Shown here one piece after another: positions 9,737-17,808 of a stretch of DNA of 44,322 bases. Position 1 is the first letter of the stretch. Each line of letters opens with the position of its first letter. The translations under genes and the position numbers were made by a program. Source of the DNA: Oscillospiraceae bacterium (lineage in GTDB: Bacteria > Bacillota > Clostridia > Oscillospirales > Oscillospiraceae). The notes below the pieces were generated by a model, which worked only from the letters and a program-made list of their open reading frames with translations, had not been told where the DNA came from and made no database searches. The stretch covers positions 1 to 44,322 of the forward strand of contig SVKP01000048.1 of the NCBI GenBank assembly GCA_015068395.1. The letters run 5' to 3'.

Positions 9737-9765
9737 TTGCAATACAGGGGGTATTTTGTTATAAT
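9737..9765 (+). promoter_or_regulatory. Sigma-A-type promoter
   Basis: TTGCAA (9737-9742), 17-bp spacer, TATAAT (9760-9765). Confidence 0.8.
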
Positions 9766-9771
9766 TAATTA

Positions 9772-10044
9772 ATCTAGAAAAGGGAAATTTTTATTTTATG
9801 GATAGCCGCGTACAATCACAAAGCAGGCAAGCAGACATAGGACTGCCTCTTTTTACTGCTCAAATTCCTTAATCGCGCGTCGTGCCAGCGGGGTTTATCC
9901 CCGTTGGTTACGGTGCGCTTTTTTGCTCCGAGGCGGCGTCCCGCACAGTTCGGTAACACGCGTATATAGGGCAGAACGGTTTAACCGTCAAAAATGCCGG
10001 AACAGAATCAACGAAGAGGTAAAAAACTACGAGGAGTGAAAACA
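9772..10044 (+). ncRNA. Candidate structured leader RNA / small RNA upstream of the DUF3574 gene
   Basis: About 270 nt between a strong promoter and the next ATG; contains a terminator-like hairpin (9875-9924) and an alternative pairing GTTAC..GTGCG / CGCAC..GTAAC (9907-9957). Confidence 0.55.
9875..9924 (+). terminator. Terminator-like hairpin inside the leader
   Basis: GCGCGTCGT gc CAGCGGGG tttat CCCCGTTG gtt ACGGTGCGC then TTTTTT. Confidence 0.65.
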
Positions 10045-10488
10045 ATGAAAAAGAACGAAAATCTTGCGATCGTCATTTCGATCCTGAGCCTTATCTGCTC
10101 GGCGGTGTGCGTTGTGCTGCTGCTGTCAAACGGCAACGCGCCGAAAAAAACACCGGCGGACACGGGCAAGAGTACCCAGTACGTAATGTATGTCGGAACA
10201 AACGACAAGGACACCTATCAGCCGGAGCACAGCCAGGAGGAGGCGCGCGACATCGTCGACGCCGTGTGCCTGAAGTACTTTGAGGGCTATACGCTTCAGG
10301 ACGCGACAGGGGCGTGGACGGACGAGGCGGGTAATATTACCCACGAGTATACGCTGGTCTGCTATTTTGACGACGCGGACAAGGATACTGTGTACCGGGC
10401 GGCGGACGAGGTCATCAAAGCGCTGAACCAGAATACCGTTCTGATTGAGGAAAATGAGATCTCGATCGAGTATTACGGCGGAAAGTAA
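10045..10488 (+). CDS. DUF3574-like membrane-anchored/exported protein
   Basis: MKKNENLAIVISILSLICSAVCVVLLLS signal anchor; TQYVMYVGTNDKDTYQ and ITHEYTLVCYFDD; RBS GAGGAG. Confidence 0.7.
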   Translation: MKKNENLAIVISILSLICSAVCVVLLLSNGNAPKKTPADTGKSTQYVMYVGTNDKDTYQPEHSQEEARDIVDAVCLKYFEGYTLQDATGAWTDEAGNITHEYTLVCYFDDADKDTVYRAADEVIKALNQNTVLIEENEISIEYYGGK

Positions 10489-10543
10489 ACACACGTATGG
10501 CGCGCTGCAGCATTGAAGCGGTATCCGGGAGGGAAACAGTATC

Positions 10544-12019
10544 ATGATGAATATTCTGGAGGAAGCGATCGTCTACGCGACCGTCATGCACCAGGGGAAA
10601 ACGCGCAAATTCGGGAATTCGCCCTATATCCTGCATCCGCTGGAGGTGGCGCAGATCCTCTCCACCATGACGGACGACCAGGAAATCATCACCGCCGGCA
10701 TTCTGCACGACATTGTGGAGGACACCGACGGGACGCTTGAGGAGATAAAAAAGCGCTTCGGCGCACGCGTGGCGGAGCTGGTCTCGTCCGAGTCGGAGGC
10801 GGCGTATCCGGGCGAGGAAAAGAGCGCCACCTGGAAACGGCGCAAGGAGGACTCCCTGCGCGCCCTGCAAAACAGCCGGGATATCGGGGTGAAGATGCTC
10901 TGGCTGGCGGATAAGCTCGCGAACATCCGCTCGCTTGCGGGCGTCTATTCCGAGCGCGGGGAGGAGCTGTGGCAAAGCCTTAACCAGAGCGATCCTGCCA
11001 TGCAGTGCTGGTACTACCGCAGTGTCGCCGAGACCGTGGAGCTTTCCCTCAACAGGACCGGCGCGTTCAAGGAGTTCATCAAGCACATCAACTTCATCTG
11101 GCCGGGAACCTTCGACTCGGACAAGGCGCGCTACAAAAAGTACAGGGAGGTCTCCGTCGACGGCTGCAAGCTCCTCGGACGCGGCGCGAAGGGCGACGTG
11201 TACCGCTATGACGACGAGCTTGTCATCAAGGTTTTCAACCAGAACAACACCTACCGCGACGTGGAGCGGGAGATTGCACTCAGCCGCAAAGCCTTTATCC
11301 TCGGCGTTCCCACGGCGATCTCGTTTGGGATCGTATCCGTCGGGGACCGCTACGGCGCGATGTATGAGCTGGTGAATTCGGAGACGGTCTCCAAGTGTAT
11401 CGGACGCTCACCCGGACAGGCGGAGAACTACGCGAAAATCATGGCGGAGCTGGCGCACACGATCCACGCTGTGTCGGCGGGCGACGACGCGTTTCCAGAC
11501 GCGGCGGAGCGCGCGCGGGAGTATATCCGCGGCGGGATCGCCCGCGAGGATGCGGCGCTTGCGAAAAAGTGCGAAGGGCTTCTGGATACGCTGCCGAGCG
11601 CCGATACGCTGGTCCACGGCGATTTCCACACGGGAAACGTTTTTTTGCAAAACGGCGAGCCGCTGCTCATCGACATGGACCGAATCGCGAGAGGGCACCC
11701 GATCATCGAGCTGAGCGACCTGTATTACTTCTATGTGGCGCTCGGCGAGGACGACCCGGCGGTCGTGGAGCAATTCATGGGCTTTTCCTATGAGACGGCA
11801 AAGCGCTTTTTCCTCGCGTTCCTCAAATGCTATCTCGGAACGGAGGACGAAGCGAGGCTCAACGAGGTGACGGAAAAGGCGTCGCTGCTGGGCTGTTCGC
11901 GGACGATCCGCAGGCTCCGCAAGAAGCGCTCACTGACCGATTCGGACGAACGGACCGTGGAGCGCTGTGTAAGGCGCATCGACGAGCTGACGCGGCGGTT
12001 GGATACGCTGAGATTCTGA
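10544..12019 (+). CDS. Fusion of a SpoT-like HD phosphohydrolase domain and an APH/protein-kinase-like domain
   Basis: N-terminal YILHPLEVAQIL...AGILHDIVEDTDG; C-terminal LLGRGAKGDVYRYDDELVIKVF and LVHGDFHTGNVFLQNGEPLLIDMD. Confidence 0.85.
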   Translation: MMNILEEAIVYATVMHQGKTRKFGNSPYILHPLEVAQILSTMTDDQEIITAGILHDIVEDTDGTLEEIKKRFGARVAELVSSESEAAYPGEEKSATWKRRKEDSLRALQNSRDIGVKMLWLADKLANIRSLAGVYSERGEELWQSLNQSDPAMQCWYYRSVAETVELSLNRTGAFKEFIKHINFIWPGTFDSDKARYKKYREVSVDGCKLLGRGAKGDVYRYDDELVIKVFNQNNTYRDVEREIALSRKAFILGVPTAISFGIVSVGDRYGAMYELVNSETVSKCIGRSPGQAENYAKIMAELAHTIHAVSAGDDAFPDAAERAREYIRGGIAREDAALAKKCEGLLDTLPSADTLVHGDFHTGNVFLQNGEPLLIDMDRIARGHPIIELSDLYYFYVALGEDDPAVVEQFMGFSYETAKRFFLAFLKCYLGTEDEARLNEVTEKASLLGCSRTIRRLRKKRSLTDSDERTVERCVRRIDELTRRLDTLRF

Positions 12020-12078
12020 CGTGTTTACTCGCGGTATCATCCGCGTAACAAATGTAGCTTTTTTAAGGAGGCAGAACC

Positions 12079-12459
12079 ATGAAGATCACTACTTTCAACC
12101 CGCAGATCATTACGAAGGATGCAGCATCGCTCGCCGGCTTTTTTGAGGAGCTGGGCTTTGAGAAACGCCACAACCCGAAGGGGATCGGCGAGCTGAACGT
12201 GGAAGGCATCCGCATGAAGGACGCGAACGGCTTTTATCTTGACATTTCCCAGCCCGATATGGAGCTCCCGCGGGACATGGTGGCGATCCGCATGAATGTG
12301 GACGACTTTGACGCGGCCTATCAGCTGCTGCAAAAGCACGGCTTCCAAAATATCTATGGCGAGAACACGACGGAAACCAAAAGCTCCAAATCCGCCGTTC
12401 TGGTCTCACCGTCCGGCTTTGCCATCAATCTGGTCCAGCACATCAAGGACCACGATTAA
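12079..12459 (+). CDS. VOC (glyoxalase/bleomycin-resistance) family protein
   Basis: MKITTFNPQIITKDAASLAGFFEELGFEKRH...LDISQPDM...VSPSGFAINLVQHIK. Confidence 0.85.
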   Translation: MKITTFNPQIITKDAASLAGFFEELGFEKRHNPKGIGELNVEGIRMKDANGFYLDISQPDMELPRDMVAIRMNVDDFDAAYQLLQKHGFQNIYGENTTETKSSKSAVLVSPSGFAINLVQHIKDHD

Positions 12460-12495
12460 AACACCATCGGTGTAAAATGAGAAGGAGGTACAGCC

Positions 12496-12888
12496 ATGCA
12501 GATCACGACCTTTAACCCCATGATCCTCACCGGCAAATCCGACGAAGTCATCAAGCTCTTTGAAGAACTGGGCTTTGAGCGCCGCCACGAGGTCGAGAAT
12601 GTCGACGACAAGGGTATTACCAGCGTTCGCATGAAGGACGCAAACGGCTTTTGCGTGGACGTCGCGCAGATCCCCACGGAGAAGGACATCGCGACCATGC
12701 GAATGAACGTCCGCGACTTTGACGAGGCCTACGAATTCCTCAAGGCGCGCGGCTTTACCAATCCGCAGGGCGACCATATCGTCGAATCCGCGTCCGCCCG
12801 CTCCTGCCTGTTGTTCTCCCCGTCCGGCTTCTCGATCCAGCTCACGCAGCACATCAGAAAGGAAGACAGGGAAAAGGGCGCGGACTGA
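12496..12888 (+). CDS. VOC family protein, tandem paralogue of the previous CDS
   Basis: MQITTFNPMILTGKSDEVIKLFEELGFERRHE... SPSGFSIQLTQHIRKED; collinear with 12079..12459. Confidence 0.85.
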   Translation: MQITTFNPMILTGKSDEVIKLFEELGFERRHEVENVDDKGITSVRMKDANGFCVDVAQIPTEKDIATMRMNVRDFDEAYEFLKARGFTNPQGDHIVESASARSCLLFSPSGFSIQLTQHIRKEDREKGAD

Positions 12889-13004
12889 GCTCCGCCTGTA
12901 AGTGACTGCGCGGGGGCTCCCGCAGATTACGCGGGAAGCCCCTTGAACAGTATGACGAGAGTGAAACAGCTGTCCGAAAGGAGCAAGGGCTGTTTCGGGC
13001 AGGG

Positions 13005-13186
13005 ATGGCGGAAAACTATTTTGAAAAGCGGTCACCGGCGGCACGAAGGAAGAGGCGGAGGCTTACCTGAAGGAGCTGGAGGAAAAATACGGCGTAAAAT
13101 CAAGAGCGGAGCTGCTGTACATGATGACCGAAGAAGAATCCAATCAATGGAGGGCATTGTTGTTCCATGAACCGGGCCGCGGCTGA
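13005..13186 (+). pseudogene. Small hypothetical gene with an apparent single-base frameshift
   Basis: MAENYFEK (from ATG 13005) continues only after a -1 shift near 13025-13028 into AVTGGTKEEAEAYLKELEEKYGVKSRAELLYMMTEEESNQWRALLFHEPGRG*. Confidence 0.5.
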
Positions 13187-13277
13187 TTTTTCGCGGCGGC
13201 GGACAAGGAGACGAAAAGCGCCGTCTGTAATAGGGACTTCCTGCCGCGGCATAGGGTAGGGCAGGGAGTGATAAAAT

Positions 13278-13946
13278 ATGCTTTCCGCAGCCATCTACCT
13301 TCTGACGCACAGTCTTCTGCTGTCCCTGCACCTTGCGGGCAACACCGGCTCGTTTCCCAGACCGCTTTCGGCGGCGGAGGAGCGCTCCTGTCTGGAGCGC
13401 TGCGCAAACGGGGACGTCGAGGCGCGCAACACCCTCATTGAGCACAATCTTCGCCTCGTGGCGCACATCGTAAAGAAATACTACACGCAGGAGAGCGAGC
13501 AGGACGACCTGCTCTCAATCGGCACGATAGGGCTAATCAAAGGCATAACAAGTTACCGCCCAGAGAAGAACACCCGGCTTGCAACCTACGCGGCGAAGTG
13601 CATCGAGAATGAGATACTCATGTACTTCCGTTCCCGCAAGAAGGCGCAGAACGAAGTATCCCTGTCGGACTCCATCGATACGGACAAGGACGGGAACTCG
13701 CTGTACCTCATTGACGTGGTCGGCGTGGACGACACGATGTACGCCGACCTTCAGGACAAGGAGGACTGCGTCCGTGTTCGCAAGCTTGTCCGCGAGATAC
13801 TCACGCCGCGGGAGCAGGAGGTCATTTCGCTTCGCTACGGGCTCGGCGGACACATGCCGCGCACCCAGCGCGAGATCGCGGCAAAGCTCGGTATCAGCCG
13901 GAGCTATGTATCGCAGCGCGCTTATTTGAAAAACCTCAATATTTGA
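13278..13946 (+). CDS. sigK: Sporulation sigma factor SigK (pro-sigma-K-like) with aberrant C-terminus
   Basis: Hydrophobic N-terminal pro-sequence then LIEHNLRLVAHIVKKYY, DDLLSIGTIGLIKGI, CIENEILMYFR, TQREIAAKLGISRSYVS; after YVS it reads QRAYLKNLNI* instead of the usual RIEKxAL helix. Confidence 0.88.
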   Translation: MLSAAIYLLTHSLLLSLHLAGNTGSFPRPLSAAEERSCLERCANGDVEARNTLIEHNLRLVAHIVKKYYTQESEQDDLLSIGTIGLIKGITSYRPEKNTRLATYAAKCIENEILMYFRSRKKAQNEVSLSDSIDTDKDGNSLYLIDVVGVDDTMYADLQDKEDCVRVRKLVREILTPREQEVISLRYGLGGHMPRTQREIAAKLGISRSYVSQRAYLKNLNI

Positions 13947-14040
13947 GAAGAAATAATTGCAGAATAATGTCGAAAAAGCAAAATTGATAGGTCATTCATC
14001 AAAAAAAGTTGGACAAGGAGTAGCTGCACGCTTATTTGAA
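13919..14040 (+). repeat. 12-bp direct repeat CGCTTATTTGAA (13919-13930 and 14029-14040) at the sigK/ICE edge
   Basis: Wider similarity: GCAGCGCGCTTATTTGAAAAACC versus GCTGCACGCTTATTTGAACAAGG. Confidence 0.7.
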
Positions 14041-14176
14041 CAAGGACGTTTTTGACTCACTGAACATTTACGTTTTTGCAACTTTTTAGCACAAATGAGA
14101 TTTGAATAGTGTAGATTCTGGAAGCCTGTCAACAAATGGAATGAAAAGTCGAAATGGCCGAAACGGCAGGCAATAT

Positions 14177-14215
14177 GCGCCCCGGTGACGAGAAAAAAAT
14201 CACCGGGGCGCTTTT
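14177..14215 (+). terminator. Strong intrinsic terminator/attenuator upstream of repA
   Basis: GCGCCCCGGTGA cgagaaaaaaa TCACCGGGGCGC TTTT, perfect 12-bp stem, 25 bp before the repA ATG. Confidence 0.8.
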
Positions 14216-14239
14216 ATGTTTTTACGAGGAGGCGAGAGT

Positions 14240-15232
14240 ATGCCGCTGCAACTGCGATACTTCTATGGCGGCGAGGCGGACCAGTTCAATTTCTATCGAA
14301 TCCCAAAGGCACTCTTTACGGACAGGCGATTTGGAAAGCTAAGCATGGAGGCAAAGGTGCTGTATGGTCTGCTGCTTGACCGTATGTGCCTGTCAACCGA
14401 GAACGGCTGGTTTGACGGGCAGGGCAGGGTCTATATCTTCTTTACCCTTGAGGATGCGATGGCAATGCTCGGCTATGGAAAGGATAAGCTGGTGAGAATG
14501 TTTAAGGAACTGGACGTCATCGGGCTGATCGAGCGCAAGAAGCAAGGCTTGGGCAGGCCGACCATCATCTATGTCAAGAACTTTGTCCTGCCGCCGGAGC
14601 CAGCCGGACCGCCGACACCCGATCGGGAACCGCAAAACCCCGATCCTGAAAAGACTTCTGGAAAACCGAAGTCTGGACCTCCGGACTCCCAGACTTCTGA
14701 AAAACCGAAGTCTGGACTTCGGCAGGACAGAAGCCCAGACTTCGCCAAAAGCGACACTAATGATACTGAGAGGAATGATACTGAATGTAGTGATACTGAT
14801 CTATCCATCTATCCCCAGCCCCTTTCCTTGCCGGACCGGAGCCAGGGACAACCTTGTCCGGATCGGATGGATTGGATGGATGGGTTCAAAGAACAGGTCA
14901 AATTCAACATCGAGTATGACCGTCTGCTGCGGGAGCGTCCATGCGACGCCGAAATCATCGACGGCTATGTTGAGCTGATAACAGACGCATGCTGCGGCTC
15001 AAAGGCGACTGTCCGAATCTGCCGGGACGATATCCCCGTCGCCATGGTCAGAAAGCGATTCCTTATGCTTACCTATGAGCACATCAAGTATGTACTCAGC
15101 TGCCTCAACAATACCACGACGCGCGTCGCCAACGTAAGGGCTTATACGTTGACGACGCTTTATAATGCGCCGCTGACAATGGAGCAGTTCTACACGATGC
15201 AGGCCGGTTACGACATGGCATGCGGCAAATAA
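14240..15232 (+). CDS. repA: Replication initiator protein A (RepA N-terminal family)
   Basis: FNFYRIPKALFTDRRFGKLSMEAKVLYGLLLDRMCLSTENGWFD...VYIFFTLEDAMAMLGYGKDKLVRMFKELD; RBS GAGGAGG. Confidence 0.92.
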   Translation: MPLQLRYFYGGEADQFNFYRIPKALFTDRRFGKLSMEAKVLYGLLLDRMCLSTENGWFDGQGRVYIFFTLEDAMAMLGYGKDKLVRMFKELDVIGLIERKKQGLGRPTIIYVKNFVLPPEPAGPPTPDREPQNPDPEKTSGKPKSGPPDSQTSEKPKSGLRQDRSPDFAKSDTNDTERNDTECSDTDLSIYPQPLSLPDRSQGQPCPDRMDWMDGFKEQVKFNIEYDRLLRERPCDAEIIDGYVELITDACCGSKATVRICRDDIPVAMVRKRFLMLTYEHIKYVLSCLNNTTTRVANVRAYTLTTLYNAPLTMEQFYTMQAGYDMACGK

Positions 15233-15261
15233 ACACGAAATGTAATGATATGGAGGAAAAA

Positions 15262-16404
15262 ATGAGCAATTATCAGGTGATTATTCAACAGAGAGTTGAC
15301 TTTCCGCGCAGGACGCTTTGCGCCGACATCGTTGAGCGCCTGCTGGACGACCCCGGCGTCAGCAAGAAGGGCGAAAATGTCCTGTCCCTCTACTGCACGC
15401 TCTGTGCCTACGCGAGCGTTCTCCTGCCTGATGAGCTTTATGCGAAGTATGACGAACCCGAGCTTCAGCCGGGGGAGAGCATCGTCAACATCGGCGAGCT
15501 GTCAAGCAGGCTCAGATTCTGGATGCGGGACATTGTGTACGACCAGATGGACTTTTTGCAGTCTCTTGGGCTGATCGAGTATGAGATAACCGACGACGGC
15601 GAGGACTTCCGCTTTAGGATCTGCGAGTGGGAGCGACTGAACAACATAAACGGCGCGATTTGCCGTAACGACGGGGAGGATGGCTTCTTTCGGGTATCGG
15701 ATGAGACGCGGGACATGCTTCGCCAGTTTGGAGATTATTCCGAGATGGACATGATGCTGGACCTATGCCTTTCCATTTTCAACGAAAGCAAAGATCTTTC
15801 GAGTCTTTTTGGCGAACCGGACGAAGATGAAGAGCTGTCAGGCCTGTACATGACGCTGCCCGAAACGGTTTCTCTGTCGAGTCTCTCTGAACGCTGGGGA
15901 CGCTCCAAGCTGCATATCCTGCTGGCGCTGAAAAAATTGGAGCGCAAGGGCTACATCTCCACGATTCAGTTTGAACGATTCTACCGGGATTTCTCGATTT
16001 TTGTCGAGGATCCCATTTCCGTGTGGCTGGATATCTGCGGCACGGAGCTGGATCAGGGTTCCCGCCCGATCCGCATGAAGTTCAATATGCCGGGCGTAAA
16101 GGACTTGGATTGCATCATCAGCGAAAACACGGACGTCGTGGGTCAGTGGTCGGTCGACATTGGCGCGCTGAAGGAGTTCGCGTTGAAGCACATCTGCAAG
16201 ATACTCGATGATAACTGCGATGCCTGCATTTGGTGCCCGCAGAGCAAAATCAGGTTCTTACAGCATTATGGGGACACATGGCCCGGTGAGCTTTCTTTTT
16301 CGATGGAGATCGGCTGCCGATCGGACAAGCCCTCCAGCGTTTGGGAGATCTACGTTTGTGAGACCCGCGGAAGGGGGGCGGGCGAAGATGAGGACTTCGA
16401 GTGA
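15262..16404 (+). CDS. Uncharacterised ICE protein, possible winged-helix content
   Basis: 380-aa ORF with RBS GGAGGAAAA; segment LSSLSERWGRSKLHILLALKKLERKGYIS reads as a winged helix-turn-helix. Confidence 0.7.
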   Translation: MSNYQVIIQQRVDFPRRTLCADIVERLLDDPGVSKKGENVLSLYCTLCAYASVLLPDELYAKYDEPELQPGESIVNIGELSSRLRFWMRDIVYDQMDFLQSLGLIEYEITDDGEDFRFRICEWERLNNINGAICRNDGEDGFFRVSDETRDMLRQFGDYSEMDMMLDLCLSIFNESKDLSSLFGEPDEDEELSGLYMTLPETVSLSSLSERWGRSKLHILLALKKLERKGYISTIQFERFYRDFSIFVEDPISVWLDICGTELDQGSRPIRMKFNMPGVKDLDCIISENTDVVGQWSVDIGALKEFALKHICKILDDNCDACIWCPQSKIRFLQHYGDTWPGELSFSMEIGCRSDKPSSVWEIYVCETRGRGAGEDEDFE

Positions 16405-16987
16405 GAAAAAGCCGACGAGCGATCCTCGCTATCACAATACATGGAAGCTGCTCAAAAGGTATCGGGACGTTACATGGAGCATGGAAAGCTCGCTCGCCTA
16501 TCTGAAAAACGAGTTCCAGATGGAGTATGAGTGCAGCGTGGAGGAGTATCTTGAATCACTGTATGTTGCCGGCGCCGATTTGAGAGGGACCAGACTGGAG
16601 GATCATGCGCGGTGTATCGAGCGCAGCAGCAAAATGATCAATTTGCTCAAAACCTCCGTTGATTTGGTACGCACAAGGCACAAAAGGGGCGAAGAATATT
16701 ACTGGATCCTCTACTATACGTATCTTTCGCCGCAGGAATATGTCAATACAGACGAGATCATAGACCAGCTCCGGCCCCATATCCACGACATCAGCGAGAG
16801 GTCATACTTCCGCAAGCGCCAGAAAGCGGTGGAAACGCTCAGTAATGTGCTGTGGGGCTATACGGCAAAGGAAAGCATGGATATTCTGGAGCAGTTCTAC
16901 CCAGACGAGCTGCCGGCTGGAATAAAATCCGGGAAATGTTTGCCTGAGTGTGGGAGAGGAGAAAAATATCTACTATATAGCATATAG
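16388..16987 (+). CDS. ArpU/sigma-like ICE protein
   Basis: DHARCIERSSKMINLLKTSVDLVRTRHKRGEEYYWILYYTYLSPQEY... SERSYFRKRQKAVETLSNVLWGYTA; overlaps the preceding CDS. Confidence 0.65.
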   Translation: MRTSSEKKPTSDPRYHNTWKLLKRYRDVTWSMESSLAYLKNEFQMEYECSVEEYLESLYVAGADLRGTRLEDHARCIERSSKMINLLKTSVDLVRTRHKRGEEYYWILYYTYLSPQEYVNTDEIIDQLRPHIHDISERSYFRKRQKAVETLSNVLWGYTAKESMDILEQFYPDELPAGIKSGKCLPECGRGEKYLLYSI

Positions 16988-16993
16988 CAGTGG

Positions 16994-17029
16994 CCAACGG
17001 CCGCTGGACACAACACCAGCGGCCGTTGG
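16994..17029. repeat. Perfect 14-bp inverted repeat, 8-nt loop
   Basis: CCAACGGCCGCTGG acacaaca CCAGCGGCCGTTGG; no T-tract on either side. Confidence 0.9.
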
Positions 17030-17070
17030 GGCCGCAGAATTCACTGCATTGTGCACTGAGAATATGACAA

Positions 17071-17098
17071 TTGCAAAAGTACCAAATTATGGTATAAT
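17071..17098 (+). promoter_or_regulatory. Sigma-A-type promoter
   Basis: TTGCAA, 16-bp spacer, TATAAT. Confidence 0.75.
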
Positions 17099-17160
17099 GA
17101 AAATACAATGATGCTACTACGCCTGATTATGGAGCGATTCTGAGCGGTGAACCCGAAGCA

Positions 17161-17376
17161 ATGGAAGAAGCGTTCTTATGGGTTTCGGAAAAGCCATTTG
17201 CTCGCGGTCAAGATCTGTTAAAACACCTTTCTGAAAAGAATTTATCATCATTTCAAATGCACAGCAGACATGCACTATCACGTTTCTTTGCCTACCTAGC
17301 ATGGTACTTGCCTGATGATTTGCAATGTGTCGCGCAAGAGAAAAAACGGATTTATTCGCGGCTTGAAGAGATGTGA
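17161..17376 (+). pseudogene. Short ORF whose reading frame continues upstream without a start codon; possible gene fragment
   Basis: Upstream in-frame reading KYNDATTPDYGAILSGEPEAMEEAFLWVSEKPFARG... back to a stop near 17099. Confidence 0.4.
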
Positions 17377-17498
17377 GAAACAAGAAGAATTCTAGCGAGG
17401 GTGATATGCTAGAGCTTGCGCCCCTTTTGCTTTGCTTTCGCGCATAGCCTTCTGCATATTTTGCGATTATCTCGGCAAACTGCCCATGAGGTGATTCT

Positions 17499-17765
17499 AT
17501 GGCAAAGCAGGGCATGAAGCGTCCGGAGTGGACGCATACGCAGCCCCGTAATCAGGTCGATCCCGTACCCGAGCTGCATGGGAAAGCCAAACACGGGAAA
17601 GAGCGCGCCAATCCAATTATCAGCGGAACCGAAGGCGCAGACATGAAGGTGTTTCACACGGAGCGCCCGATACCTGCGGATGTGTATCCCGTCATTGATA
17701 CGGATTTGGCACGGGACAATCTGGAAAACGATATCCCCGCCGCTGATTTGAATGAACTGCAATAA
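17499..17765 (+). CDS. Small hypothetical ICE protein
   Basis: 88-aa ORF MAKQGMKRPEWTHTQPRNQVDPVPELHGKAKHGKE... preceded by GAGGTG. Confidence 0.55.
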   Translation: MAKQGMKRPEWTHTQPRNQVDPVPELHGKAKHGKERANPIISGTEGADMKVFHTERPIPADVYPVIDTDLARDNLENDIPAADLNELQ

Positions 17766-17767
17766 TG

Positions 17768-17801
17768 AACACGCCGTCCGGCTTCGGCCGAACGGCGTGT
17801 T
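17768..17801. terminator. Hairpin terminator between convergent ORFs
   Basis: AACACGCCGT-ccggcttcggccga-ACGGCGTGTT. Confidence 0.6.
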
Positions 17802-17808
17802 GACATCT

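Noticed and set aside
9875-9924. Possible tRNA in the leader region
   Set aside because: No GGTTCRA T-loop/acceptor arrangement; the hairpin is better read as terminator-like.
12913-12942. Hairpin GGGGCTCCCGC...GCGGGAAGCCCC as a definite terminator
   Set aside because: Good stem but no T-tract; left unassigned.
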